The translations under genes and the position numbers were made by a program. Source: Bacillus sp. MM2020_4 (lineage in GTDB: Bacteria > Bacillota > Bacilli > Bacillales > Cytobacillaceae). From it: 42,112 bases of DNA. The notes under the pieces were generated by a model. That model was not told the origin of the DNA and made no database searches. It was given only the letters and a program-made list of their open reading frames with translations. Shown here one piece after another: positions 17,351-25,559 of the stretch (its first letter is position 1; each line of letters opens with the position of its first letter). The stretch is from positions 1 through 42,112 of the forward strand of contig NZ_JAANMZ010000041.1 of NCBI RefSeq assembly GCF_011250555.1. The letters are read 5' to 3'.

Positions 17351-17450
17351 GGTTCGCAAACAAATGGGGTAGGTTCGCAAACAAACTACCCGGTTTCGCA
17401 AACAAATCCATTGGTCTCGCAAACAAACGGCTTACTTTCGCAAATAAAAC
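17351..17450. repeat. 21-bp-period repeat cluster, copy 2 (TTCGCAAACAAA type)
   Basis: Four complete 21-bp units and a partial fifth start at 17351, 17372, 17393, 17414 and 17435, in the same orientation as copy 1. It carries the same tails in the same order plus one extra unit (ctacccgg) in second place. It begins 6 bp after the NERD stop codon. On the minus strand the units read as a heptad-like peptide (LFAKxxx), but no credible gene is formed. Confidence 0.85.
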
Positions 17451-17483
17451 AAAACCACCCCAAATAGCGACCAATTTCCAAAG

Positions 17484-17541
17484 AAAAACGGGCACCATCA
17501 CGATACAAATATAGATCATTTGCCTCGATAGCCCGTTTTTT
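17484..17541 (+). terminator. terminator of NERD gene
   Basis: 10-bp stem AAAAACGGGC/GCCCGTTTTT with a long (37-nt) loop, followed by a T-run on the plus strand. It may also serve the convergent gene ending at 17562, since A5 precedes the stem. Confidence 0.6.
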
Positions 17542-17561
17542 TCTGTTTTTATTTAAACAAG

Positions 17562-18239
17562 TTAAAACTTAAATATCTTTTCCCATCCTTTTATGGATTC
17601 CGGGCTGCAGATTCGTGAGAAGTGCTCTTTAAGTTCCATTTTGGCTTCTTCTATATCCATGCTTAGTGCCTTTACATCATTATTTTCCGCCCAATATTCC
17701 ATTGTCTCAAATGACGTGCTGCTCCAGCCATTTTTTTCACCCAATTCGTTGGTTTTTGCCTTCGTCCCAGAAACAACAATATCCATGGATCCTTGTAATT
17801 CCAGCAACGCATTATCAAATGGCTTTTTCTTTTCTTTATCCTTCATTCCTGCTTTGGCCCTTAACAGCCTAGTATCAATGCCTGGTTCCTCATGAATAAG
17901 CCTGTACAGTTCTAAGGCTTCCCTTGAAACCATTCCATCATCATATCGTTTTTCCAATGGTTGCGCTGAGCCCAAAATTATCCTAACTAACGGAAGGATC
18001 TTATGTGAAATTAAAACAGATTTTTTCTTGATAAACTTTCCGTATGCCGCTACTCCATCAACTGCGAATTCGACACGCCACATCCACGGATCCAATTCTG
18101 AACCACTATACCAATGATCCTTTGAAGTAATACTATCTAACGAAGGATAATTAGGTACTAACTTTGCCAATGGTAACAAGCCATTTTCCTCAATCACCTC
18201 AATGGCTTCTTCGTATGTATGAATCAGGTAATTCTTCAA
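17562..18239 (-). CDS. AlkZ-related protein, unknown function
   Basis: 225 residues, soluble. An N-terminal part contains SKDHWYSGSELDPWMWRVEF and YGKFIKKKSVLIS, and a winged-helix-like middle part contains LYRLIHEEPGIDTRLLRAKAG. This layout matches small Bacillus proteins described as related to the DNA glycosylase AlkZ (HTH_42 family), which unhooks interstrand crosslinks. The protein is much shorter than AlkZ (about 350-400) and no AlkZ catalytic QxQ motif is obvious, so glycosylase activity is doubtful. TTG start with GGGAG 10 bp upstream. Monocistronic. Confidence 0.5.
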   Translation of the reverse strand: MKNYLIHTYEEAIEVIEENGLLPLAKLVPNYPSLDSITSKDHWYSGSELDPWMWRVEFAVDGVAAYGKFIKKKSVLISHKILPLVRIILGSAQPLEKRYDDGMVSREALELYRLIHEEPGIDTRLLRAKAGMKDKEKKKPFDNALLELQGSMDIVVSGTKAKTNELGEKNGWSSTSFETMEYWAENNDVKALSMDIEEAKMELKEHFSRICSPESIKGWEKIFKF

Positions 18240-18287
18240 TTAATCTCAGCTCCCAAACCATATTCTTATATACCCACTTCTTCCACG

Positions 18288-19118
18288 TTATACCGAAAAT
18301 GAATTTTTCATATGTTCTTGAATAATTGAATTAATAATGTGAACAGAATCCCATTCCCCTTTTGAAAAAAAGACGATGGGATATTTCTTTGGAAAGAGAG
18401 TGTTTTTGATTTGACTTGGCGACAATCCATCTTGGTGGAACTTGATAATTTTCCCTTGAAGATCTAACAAATAATCTAACTTTCTTTGTAATGCAGCACG
18501 TCCATCCTCTAAATAGCCAGCGTGGCAGCAAAACACTTCTTCGAAATTATAGGTTAACACTTTCTTTAAGGATTGAATAATGGTGGGAATGTCTTCTTCA
18601 CGTAAAACGACCTTTGTCTTTTCCTGGCAATACAAATCACCGGTAAAAAGTTGACCGGTTTCACGGTTTAAAAACGCCAAATGATCGATAGCATGACCAG
18701 GTGTTTCAATCACGTCCCATGTTGCATGGTGAGATAAAAAGGTTTTTCCAATTGCCGTCGCCTGAAAGGGACTTCGTTTCCCCCAAAATATTTTTCGATA
18801 CATTGGATAGTCTGCTCTATTTTCACAATATTCAATCATTATATCACTCATATAAATAGGCAGGTGCAGCTCTTTCTGTAAAAACGCTGCACAGCCTGTA
18901 TGATCCTCATGAAAATGTGTGATGACCACCTGATCTATATCTTGTTGGTTAAAAAATGGCTTAAAGTCCTTTTCTAATGACTTTGCCCCCGTATCAATTA
19001 ATACCCCGTCCACAACAAAGCAATGAACATTTAATCTTACCCCTTGCAGTGCTACCGTACCGTTCCCCATTTGGACTCCATTTATCGTCTGCTGTTTGAA
19101 ATTCTTTTTTACAAACAT
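18288..19118 (-). CDS. metallo-beta-lactamase-fold hydrolase
   Basis: 276 residues with the full metal-site signature: THFHEDHTGC (His68, His70, Asp72, His73), a later His in PGHAIDHLAF, Asp in FTGDLYC and His in CCHAGYLEDGR. This is the glyoxalase II/YflN-like branch of the superfamily; residues after about 200 form a small helical extension. Substrate cannot be assigned. Strong Shine-Dalgarno (AGGGGGGG) before ATG 19118. Transcribed alone; the 19119-19435 gap holds a degenerate set of TTCGC motifs (19236-19300) and the ydjI terminator. Confidence 0.85.
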   Translation of the reverse strand: MFVKKNFKQQTINGVQMGNGTVALQGVRLNVHCFVVDGVLIDTGAKSLEKDFKPFFNQQDIDQVVITHFHEDHTGCAAFLQKELHLPIYMSDIMIEYCENRADYPMYRKIFWGKRSPFQATAIGKTFLSHHATWDVIETPGHAIDHLAFLNRETGQLFTGDLYCQEKTKVVLREEDIPTIIQSLKKVLTYNFEEVFCCHAGYLEDGRAALQRKLDYLLDLQGKIIKFHQDGLSPSQIKNTLFPKKYPIVFFSKGEWDSVHIINSIIQEHMKNSFSV

Positions 19119-19368
19119 TAAGCGCCCCCCCTATAACCATCCCTTTGTTAAATATTAACATAGACTGAATGAGTATTCATTGATTAGTTTGAAGCTCCAG
19201 GAACATTAACTGATGGGACATGGATTGCTTTTTAGATTCGCTGATATATTGGAAAATTCGCCGATAAATCAGATTAACTTACGAACAAAATGTAATTTCG
19301 CGCCTCATTAGTACGTTTTTAGAAGTTTAAATGTGAGTAATAGCAACAGCCAATTCAAAACAAAAAAG

Positions 19369-19389
19369 CTAGGGTAATATAAACCCTAG
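19369..19389 (-). terminator. terminator of pspA-ydjGHI operon
   Basis: 7-bp stem CTAGGGT/ACCCTAG, 7-nt loop, followed on the minus strand by CTTTTTTGTTTT, 47 bp past the ydjI stop. Confidence 0.8.
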
Positions 19390-19435
19390 ACGTTTTTCTG
19401 TGCTACTTATTGAGTTAATGATCATGTGGTTGAAA

Positions 19436-20428
19436 TTAGGAAATAAGTTTTTGCCCACAGTTTGAACAAAAGTTGGCCCCGGCTGTTTTGGTTCCACAAT
19501 TCGGGCAAAAGTTTGGTCTCTTTTGGTTACCAGTATCAGCAGGGAGTGCCATATTTGGAGATGGTGCAGGCTGGTTTGGGGTTTGCTGAGACATTTTGTT
19601 CATCATTTGCCCCGCGATATTCATCCCCATCATCATCCCGGCCATATCAGATGCCGCTCCGCCACCGCCCATTTTCCCTGAGGCCATGCCATCTGTCAAC
19701 TCGATTTGCTGGTACCGATCCATATTGCCAACCATACCGTGTGAAGCATTTTTGGTAATCCTATCTTGAATCTCCTTTGGATAGCTGAAACTCATGACGG
19801 TAAATCCGGTGATCGTAATACCGCTTTTTAGCAGCTGCATATCCAAATCCTCTTGGATTCCTTTAGAAATGTCGAAGGAGTTGGCCTGAAGATTAAACAT
19901 ATCCTTCCCTTCCTTTGTAATCCATTTCATTAGGAGCTGGTCAAGGACAGAAGAAATGCGAATTTTTACATCCTCCACGACATATTGATCCTTCACACCG
20001 GCTATTTGATCAATTAAAGCAATATAATCATCTACCTTAAATGTAAAAGTTCCATTTGCCCGAATTGGCATACCGCCTGGGAGTCCCGGTGCGGGGATAT
20101 TAATTGCATTTTGAGTTCCCCATTTCACCACAAACTCCTTGGTGTTCACAAACAGTACTTCTACTCTCATCCCACTATTGAATCCAAACTTGAACCCCTT
20201 TAAAGTTGATAAGAATGGAATGATTTGCGATTCGATATCATATTCTCCATCATCGCGAAATATCCCTTCGATTTTTCCATTGCTAAAAAATATGGCATCT
20301 TGACCGGGCCGAATGATCAGTCTGCTCCCTTTTTTGATTTCACGATTGCTCCATTTATAGAAGATCATATCATCCCGAAATTCTTGCCATTCTACGACAT
20401 TTGCAAATTGATTTTTAAAAAAAGACAT
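19436..20428 (-). CDS. ydjI: SPFH-domain protein YdjI with C-terminal zinc ribbon
   Basis: About 330 residues. The N-terminal two thirds (about 1-230) form an SPFH/band-7-like domain (virion-core-protein type), then a Gly/Met-rich linker (GKMGGGGAASDMAGMMMGMN) and a C-terminal double-Cys zinc ribbon CPNCGTKTAGANFCSNCG. This architecture and its place behind pspA-ydjG-ydjH match B. subtilis YdjI, a membrane-associated partner that brings PspA to the membrane. ATG 20428 follows AAGGGAG; an in-frame GTG at 20449 is less likely. Last gene of the operon. Confidence 0.88.
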   Translation of the reverse strand: MSFFKNQFANVVEWQEFRDDMIFYKWSNREIKKGSRLIIRPGQDAIFFSNGKIEGIFRDDGEYDIESQIIPFLSTLKGFKFGFNSGMRVEVLFVNTKEFVVKWGTQNAINIPAPGLPGGMPIRANGTFTFKVDDYIALIDQIAGVKDQYVVEDVKIRISSVLDQLLMKWITKEGKDMFNLQANSFDISKGIQEDLDMQLLKSGITITGFTVMSFSYPKEIQDRITKNASHGMVGNMDRYQQIELTDGMASGKMGGGGAASDMAGMMMGMNIAGQMMNKMSQQTPNQPAPSPNMALPADTGNQKRPNFCPNCGTKTAGANFCSNCGQKLIS

Positions 20429-20485
20429 TGATTCATTACTCCCTTCCACTTATATCAGAATTTATATGTTTTGAACTAGAGATTT

Positions 20486-20515
20486 TCTAGCTCCAGGGCG
20501 CTTGTGCTTTTCTTA
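20486..20515. repeat. remnant of Bacillus CTAGCTCCAG...GGCGCTTGTGCTTTTC interspersed repeat
   Basis: Between ydjI and ydjH, TCTAGCTCCAG is followed at once by GGCGCTTGTGCTTTTCTTA. These look like the two ends of a structured intergenic repeat common in Bacillus and relatives, with its roughly 100-nt middle missing. Recognition is from memory of the motif, not from a search. Confidence 0.45.
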
Positions 20516-20516
20516 G

Positions 20517-21380
20517 TTAGAATTTACCGCTGCTTCCGCTATGCGAGTGGCCGCCACCGGTGATCCCGCCTCCACCGCCACTTTTCGGATTATCTGGTTT
20601 TCTCTGTCGAGTCACTGTTTGATTGACAAAGTTATCATACTTGCTAACTACTTTTGATTTATCGCTGTCCATATAGGTTCGGGCAGTAACCGTGATCCTC
20701 CCACCGGAACGATAGGCCATAATCGCAACAGCCGTACCTGCCACGATAAGCGCGACTATTAATTGAAACCACCATTGGAAAAAGATATTTTCCTGATTGC
20801 CCTCCGAATCGTTGGCAATATACCCCTCTGGACTGCCACCTGAACCATTGCCTGAATATCCATCCGAACTGTAACTCGGCTCTTCACTCATAAATTCATA
20901 GGAAGTATTTAAAAAGGCCGAAAATGCTTGATAATAATTGCCCGCAGATAAATCAGGCGTAATGGAATCACGAATCTGATCAAGCCGCCCATCATCCAAA
21001 TACTGCTCCGCCTTTTTAAACCCCGCCAAATACACATCCCGTTCTTGCATGTCAATAGCTAGGATTGCGGTATTTCCATGTGGTTGGTCAAACCCGGGAG
21101 CCTGTTCATCATAGAAATCTTCCACATATTGTTTCAGGACCTTTCCGTCCGTTCCATTTAAGGAGAGGATAATAAAAGCGGTCTCCCTCTCATTTCCCAA
21201 CTCACTTGCCAAATTCTGAAGTTCTGCCGCCTCTTCGGTCGTTAGCAATCCGGCGGAGTCATATATATACTGATTCCGATCAAAGTCTTGAGCTTTTACC
21301 GACAGCCCCAACGGTAGAAGTAGGAGAATCGTAAGAAACAAGAATGGGATACTGCATTTTTTTACAAAATTTCCACTCAC
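20517..21380 (-). CDS. ydjH: TPM-domain protein YdjH
   Basis: About 287 residues. Signal peptide (MSGNFVKKCSIPFLFLTILLLLPLGLSVKA), then a TPM domain (about 30-170: YIYDSAGLLTTEEAAELQNLA, DGKVLKQYVEDFYDE), a Ser/Gly linker, one helix (WWFQLIVALIVAGTAVAIMAYR) and a Gly/His-rich tail GGGGGITGGGHSHSGSSGKF, the tail typical of TPM-type (YgcG-like) proteins. It acts at the outer face of the membrane with YdjG. The GTG at 21380 overlaps the ydjG stop as GTGA and follows GGGGGG; longer frames to 21455 lie inside ydjG. Confidence 0.87.
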   Translation of the reverse strand: MSGNFVKKCSIPFLFLTILLLLPLGLSVKAQDFDRNQYIYDSAGLLTTEEAAELQNLASELGNERETAFIILSLNGTDGKVLKQYVEDFYDEQAPGFDQPHGNTAILAIDMQERDVYLAGFKKAEQYLDDGRLDQIRDSITPDLSAGNYYQAFSAFLNTSYEFMSEEPSYSSDGYSGNGSGGSPEGYIANDSEGNQENIFFQWWFQLIVALIVAGTAVAIMAYRSGGRITVTARTYMDSDKSKVVSKYDNFVNQTVTRQRKPDNPKSGGGGGITGGGHSHSGSSGKF

Positions 21381-22405
21381 CAGAACCCGCCCCCCATCAG
21401 ATAAGAGACACATTTTAAGGCAAAAAAGGTTCCTGCTGTGATTCCACTTAACCACATCGCTACTTTACCAAAACTGATTGGCGGTTTGCCAACAATTTTT
21501 CCAGTCTGTCCATTCATCGCAAAGGTGTGCTCAGAATCGTTGTAATCATAACTGACCATCCATACGGGCAGTAAAACATAAAAGCTGTTCACGTTTCTCG
21601 TATTGATCTGCTTCTTTTTTATATTTACAGAATGATAGCCTGTTAAAGTCGAAGAAATAAAGGATTCAATGTAACCGCTGATTCTATCCTTCGCCCTTGG
21701 TAGCAGCTCTTCATCTGTATAATTGTATTTTTCCGCAATATATCCAGCTAAATAGGGAGTTTTAAACTCTTTTAATTGATCGTATGGGAAGGGTTCCAGT
21801 TTATCCATTAATTCGTCATTCATCTTTTCCGATGCATCAACTGGAATCTTAACATAATCAAGGTTGATATCGCGGAAGGCATCATAATACTTTGTTTCTG
21901 TGTAAATATAATCGCCCTGTTCGTAGGTCCTTACCTTCGTACACGTGGCATTTACTTGCACCTTACTATTTAAATCAAATAACCAAAAGGGAACATAGAT
22001 TCCAGTAATACTTTTAATTCGATCGGCGGTCATAAAGCCTTTCGGAGTTAAAAGCCCTTTCCTGCACCATTTTTTAAACGCATTCGTTGCTTCTTCCTTA
22101 TTAATGGTAAAAGGAATCACCTTTGCCGGTGCAAGCTGACCTGATACTCGTTCGGCAATTACAACACCCGCACCGCAGAAACTGCAGCTTGTTGCGGCTG
22201 TTTCTGCTTCTGTAATGAGAACAGCTCCACAATTTTCGCAATGGTACTCATTCGCCTCATCAATTGAAAACCTGACTGATACCAAATCTTCAGGATAATT
22301 TTCTATATTTTCGTGTCTACCGCAGCTTTGACAAGACAATTCGCCTGATTCAGAATCGAAGTTCATATCATTTCCACAGCTGGGGCATTTATAGTGAAGG
22401 ATCAT
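21377..22405 (-). CDS. ydjG: zinc-ribbon membrane protein YdjG
   Basis: 342 residues. Two zinc ribbons at the N-terminus (CPSCGNDMNF ... CQSCGRHE and CENCGAVLI ... CSFCGAGVV), a folded domain with PFTINKEEATNAFKKWC and GIYVPFWLFDLN, a C-terminal repeat-like NSFYVLLPVWMVSYDY segment and a final helix (AMWLSGITAGTFFALKCVSYLMGG). This is the YdjG/TFIIB-like zinc-ribbon family; with YdjH it forms a membrane complex needed to place PspA. Fourth-to-second gene order pspA-ydjG-ydjH-ydjI is conserved with B. subtilis. Confidence 0.88.
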   Translation of the reverse strand: MILHYKCPSCGNDMNFDSESGELSCQSCGRHENIENYPEDLVSVRFSIDEANEYHCENCGAVLITEAETAATSCSFCGAGVVIAERVSGQLAPAKVIPFTINKEEATNAFKKWCRKGLLTPKGFMTADRIKSITGIYVPFWLFDLNSKVQVNATCTKVRTYEQGDYIYTETKYYDAFRDINLDYVKIPVDASEKMNDELMDKLEPFPYDQLKEFKTPYLAGYIAEKYNYTDEELLPRAKDRISGYIESFISSTLTGYHSVNIKKKQINTRNVNSFYVLLPVWMVSYDYNDSEHTFAMNGQTGKIVGKPPISFGKVAMWLSGITAGTFFALKCVSYLMGGGFW

Positions 22406-22488
22406 GTTTTCAACCCCTTTTTATATCTATCTTTTAATGGTCGGTGTTCAAAAGCTGCAGCATAAAAACTACAGCTTTTGATAGACCT

Positions 22489-23169
22489 CTATCCCTTATT
22501 CTTCATTCTTGCTTTCAACGCCGCAAGTTCGTCCTCAACATCATGGCTCGCTTCGTCATATTTAGCCGTTAAGTCTTCGATTTCATCTTTCGGGCCTGCA
22601 TTAAGTTCCGCTATGGCATTCGCCTCGTCCAGCGCACGATTCACCTTTTCTTCCATTCGCTCAAATGCTGTAATCGATTGGCCGGAACCGGCTGCCGATG
22701 CCCCAAGTTTATTCATTCGTTCCTGTGTCTTGGCAACAGACCATTTCGCTTTTAGTATATTTTTGCGTGAGTCCAATTCACCGATATCCGCGACAAGCTT
22801 ATCATGCATTTGTTTCATTTGCAGAGCGTTCGCAGAGGCTAATTGATGGGCTGACTGTAATTCTGTTAATCTAGCTGTGAGTGCGGCTTTCTTTTCTAAA
22901 AACTTCCTTGCATCTCCTTCATTTCCCGCTTCTAAGGCCTTCATCGCATATTGTTCCATCTTCTCCATATCTTCTTCACAGTTAGTTACGAGCCTTTTTG
23001 CCCGCTGTTCTTCAGCCATCACGGATGCTGTTTCCGATTTTACCTTCCCTAAGTCACTGTTAAGATTTCGTAGGTACTGATCAATCATTTTCTCCGGGTT
23101 TTCAGCCTTATCCAATAAAGCATTGATATTGCTCGCCATAATATCTTTAAATCTTGAAATAATACTCAT
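22489..23169 (-). CDS. pspA: PspA/IM30-family phage-shock protein
   Basis: 226 residues, almost entirely coiled coil, starting MSIISRFKDIMASNINALLDKAENPEKMIDQYLRNL, the N-terminal amphipathic helix and Pro-Glu-Lys-Met box of PspA/Vipp1 proteins. ESCRT-III-like PspA polymerises on damaged membranes to seal proton leaks. First gene of the operon, with AAGGGAGG before the ATG and an ECF-type promoter 56-84 bp upstream. Cells usually also carry liaH; which paralogue this resembles is set by the ydjGHI neighbours (ydjF type). Confidence 0.92.
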   Translation of the reverse strand: MSIISRFKDIMASNINALLDKAENPEKMIDQYLRNLNSDLGKVKSETASVMAEEQRAKRLVTNCEEDMEKMEQYAMKALEAGNEGDARKFLEKKAALTARLTELQSAHQLASANALQMKQMHDKLVADIGELDSRKNILKAKWSVAKTQERMNKLGASAAGSGQSITAFERMEEKVNRALDEANAIAELNAGPKDEIEDLTAKYDEASHDVEDELAALKARMKNKG

Positions 23170-23224
23170 ACGTGACCATTCCTCCCTTATTTCAGAAACA
23201 GAAATTAAAACACATACTACATAG

Positions 23225-23253
23225 TATACTGCCTAATTTTAAAAAAGGTTTCA
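23225..23253 (-). promoter_or_regulatory. SigW-type ECF promoter of pspA operon
   Basis: On the minus strand, TGAAAC is followed after 17 bp by AGTATA, one mismatch from the SigW -10 CGTATA. B. subtilis pspA-ydjGHI is a SigW regulon member, so the assignment is expected. Confidence 0.6.
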
Positions 23254-23299
23254 TTTTTTACCAGAGGTTTTATTTGGTTCACTAGGATTCACAGATACT

Positions 23300-23347
23300 T
23301 AGAAAAAAAATTAAATAAAGGTCCAGCCATATAAATTGGCTGAACCT
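23300..23347 (-). terminator. terminator of the dioxygenase operon
   Basis: Stem AGGTTCAGCC/GGCTGGACCT (one mismatch) with a 9-nt loop, followed on the minus strand by TTATTTAATTTTTTTT. Confidence 0.8.
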
Positions 23348-23366
23348 ACATATTTTCAGGAGTCTG

Positions 23367-24344
23367 TTATTCTTTACTAAACACCTTTGTACTCCTCACT
23401 GTATCAATTGGGCGAACTAATTTTTCTATTTGTGCACGTTTAGGCTCTAGGAATGGAGGTAAAGATAATTTTTCCCCAAGTGTTTCATAAGGTTCATCAC
23501 CCATGAAGCCTGGCCCGTCCGTGGCAAATTCAAATAAAATTTGCGGTGCAACTCTTGCATACAATGACTCAAAAAAGTGACGATTGACATACCCGGATGT
23601 CTGGAAACCAAAACTACTCATCCGCTGGATCCATTCTTCTAAAACAGGGCGATCCTCTACGCGGAATGCGGCATGGTGTACCGTACCAAAACCTTGTCGG
23701 GCTTCTGGAAGAATCGCGTTATATTCGACAATAACCGAAGCGCCATTTCCGCCCTCACCGACTTCAAATAAATGGAATGATCCGTCTTTATCAGTCTCTT
23801 TAAATAAGAGAACTTTTTCCATCATTTCTTTAAAGTAATCAAAGTTGGCAATCCGAACAAAAATTGGTCCTAAACCTGTAATCGCATATTCAAGTGGAAT
23901 CGGACCGTTTTGCCAAGGTGTGCCGGATTCTACTCCTGTATTCAATTCATCCGAGATCAATTGATAGTGCTGATCATCAAAATCAACGAATGAGAGAGTC
24001 TTCTTACCAAATTGCTGTTGGATTCCAGTATGTTTGACTTCCAAATGATCAAAGCGTTTTACCCAATAGTCTAAGGCTGCATCACTTGGTACACGAAATG
24101 ATGTTTTTGATATCTCATTTGTACCGTGAATGCCTTTCGGAATGCCTGGGAAGTCAAAAAAGGTCATGTCTGTTCCTGCACTACCTTTATCATCGGCAAA
24201 GAATAAATGATAGGTTTGAATATCATCTTGATTGACCGTTTTTTTCACTAACCGCATACCTAAAATATAGGTGAAAAATTCATAGTTCTTTTCAGCACTA
24301 CTTGTAATCGCTGTTACATGGTGCAGTCCTTTTAGATGGTTCAT
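23367..24344 (-). CDS. VOC-family ring-cleaving dioxygenase (MhqO-like), second copy
   Basis: 325 residues in two vicinal-oxygen-chelate modules (about 1-150 and 152-300). The start GLHHVTAITSSAEKNYEFFT, the VHHAAFRVED motif and the late E in LFEFATDGPGF supply the His/His/Glu metal site of type I extradiol dioxygenases. B. subtilis MhqO/MhqA/MhqE act on hydroquinones and quinone-adduct products. It lies 29 bp behind its paralogue (24374-25342), with which it shares many motifs (RLVKKTVNQD, TPWQ/R, LPPFLEPKR), indicating tandem duplication, and both are under the MhqR-type operator. Confidence 0.87.
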   Translation of the reverse strand: MNHLKGLHHVTAITSSAEKNYEFFTYILGMRLVKKTVNQDDIQTYHLFFADDKGSAGTDMTFFDFPGIPKGIHGTNEISKTSFRVPSDAALDYWVKRFDHLEVKHTGIQQQFGKKTLSFVDFDDQHYQLISDELNTGVESGTPWQNGPIPLEYAITGLGPIFVRIANFDYFKEMMEKVLLFKETDKDGSFHLFEVGEGGNGASVIVEYNAILPEARQGFGTVHHAAFRVEDRPVLEEWIQRMSSFGFQTSGYVNRHFFESLYARVAPQILFEFATDGPGFMGDEPYETLGEKLSLPPFLEPKRAQIEKLVRPIDTVRSTKVFSKE

Positions 24345-24373
24345 TATATATTCCTCCCATAATAGCTAGATTT

Positions 24374-25342
24374 TTATTCTAAGATCAATGGACGCAATTT
24401 TTCTTCAATTTCTTTTCGCTTTGGTTCCAAAAATGGCGGCAGAGCTAGTTTCTCCCCCATGGTTTCCATTGGTTCATCTGTTGCAAACCCTGGTGTATCT
24501 GTGGATAATTCAAATAATATTCCATTGGGTTCTCGGAAATATAATGCCTTGAAGTAATACCGTTCCACTTTCCCCGAATTCGGTAATCGATTTTCCTTTA
24601 TCCGCTGTGCCCATTGATCATACTCTTCTTCATTGGGAATGCGGAAGGCAACATGATGAACGCCGCCGCGCCCAAGTCGGGCTTTTGGCAAATCAGGTCT
24701 TGTTTCAATATGAACTTCTGCACCGCTGCCGCCTTCACCAGTCGCGTAAACCAATATATCAGGAAAATTCCCTTCAAGAGATGGATAGGAGCCGACAAAT
24801 CGGAAGCCCATAACATCTGTTAAAACACCGATCGTTGGTTCGGCGATTCCGACTGTAAGTGTTACAGGTCCTAATCCAACAATAGCATGCTCCAAAGGAA
24901 TGTCCTCTCTTTGCCAAGGTACGCCAGCTCTAACACCTTTTTCCCCATTATCTGCTACAAGGATTAAACGGGTTCCCTCGAAATCTCTGAAGGCCAATGT
25001 CTCACGATTGGCTCCTTTTTGAATATCCTCATGTTCTACACCATATTGTTGAAAACGTTGTTTCCAAAATAACAATGAATCTGAACTTTTCACCCTTAGC
25101 GATACGAAGGAAATATCTGAAGTTCCTCTATATGATTGTCCAAGGCCAGGAATGTCGAAGAACGTTACGTCGGCTCCGGGAGTTCCTTCTGCATCCGCAT
25201 AAAAGAGATGATAAGATTCTGTATTATCTTGATTCACTGTTTTCTTTACCAATCTCATTCCTAAAATCTTCGTATAAAATTCATAATTCTTTTCCGCTTT
25301 CCCTGTCAATATGGATACATGATGTAATCCTAAGAGTTCCAT
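24374..25342 (-). CDS. mhqO: VOC-family ring-cleaving dioxygenase (MhqO-like), first copy
   Basis: 322 residues, two VOC modules, starting MELLGLHHVSILTGKAEKNYEFYT as MhqO does. Metal ligands are expected at His8, His in GGVHHVAFRIPN and Glu in LFELSTDTPGF. It detoxifies hydroquinones or catechols formed from quinone electrophiles. The operator-promoter at 25436-25483 is consistent with induction by quinones through MhqR. First gene of a two-gene operon. Whether it is the strict orthologue of MhqO rather than MhqE cannot be settled without an alignment. Confidence 0.85.
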   Translation of the reverse strand: MELLGLHHVSILTGKAEKNYEFYTKILGMRLVKKTVNQDNTESYHLFYADAEGTPGADVTFFDIPGLGQSYRGTSDISFVSLRVKSSDSLLFWKQRFQQYGVEHEDIQKGANRETLAFRDFEGTRLILVADNGEKGVRAGVPWQREDIPLEHAIVGLGPVTLTVGIAEPTIGVLTDVMGFRFVGSYPSLEGNFPDILVYATGEGGSGAEVHIETRPDLPKARLGRGGVHHVAFRIPNEEEYDQWAQRIKENRLPNSGKVERYYFKALYFREPNGILFELSTDTPGFATDEPMETMGEKLALPPFLEPKRKEIEEKLRPLILE

Positions 25343-25435
25343 TCCATTTCACTCCTCTTTATCATATTTTTTCTGTTTTATCATTATTTAAAGTTCCGAA
25401 CATCTCATTTCTGATACCAATTCCCTTGAATTCAT

Positions 25436-25455
25436 TTATCTCGAATTCGAGATAA
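25436..25455. promoter_or_regulatory. MhqR operator (perfect 20-bp palindrome)
   Basis: A perfect 20-bp palindrome with half-site TTATCTCGAA, matching the known MhqR box tATCTcgaAtTCgAGATa. It abuts the -10 element of the promoter and would block it when MhqR is bound. Confidence 0.9.
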
Positions 25456-25483
25456 TTATAAAACATTTATCTTCTTGTGTCAA
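25455..25483 (-). promoter_or_regulatory. SigA promoter of dioxygenase operon
   Basis: TTGACA and TATAAT separated by 17 bp on the minus strand, an exact consensus SigA promoter directly adjoining the MhqR palindrome; such a strong promoter fits tight repression. Confidence 0.9.
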
Positions 25484-25500
25484 CATCCACAACTGTACAT

Positions 25501-25530
25501 AAAATGGCTTTCATCATCTTGATGAAAGCC
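25501..25530 (-). terminator. terminator of MFS transporter gene
   Basis: 10-bp perfect stem GGCTTTCATC/GATGAAAGCC, 5-nt loop, followed by ATTTTATG on the minus strand, 30 bp past the stop. Confidence 0.75.
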
Positions 25531-25559
25531 CTGCTCCTTATTTATACATTCTTCCAAAA

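Noticed and set aside
16176..17450. CRISPR array
   Set aside because: Repeats of about 13 bp with 8-9-bp variable parts are far too short, and there are no cas genes; the spacers recur in the same order in both clusters.
17331..17519. Minus-strand 62-aa frame with repeated LFAK/LFAN heptads
   Set aside because: It arises from translation of the 21-bp repeats; no ribosome binding site and the frame runs over the NERD stop.
24607..24823. Overlapping plus-strand frames inside the first dioxygenase gene
   Set aside because: Antisense shadows with no ribosome binding sites or recognisable domains.
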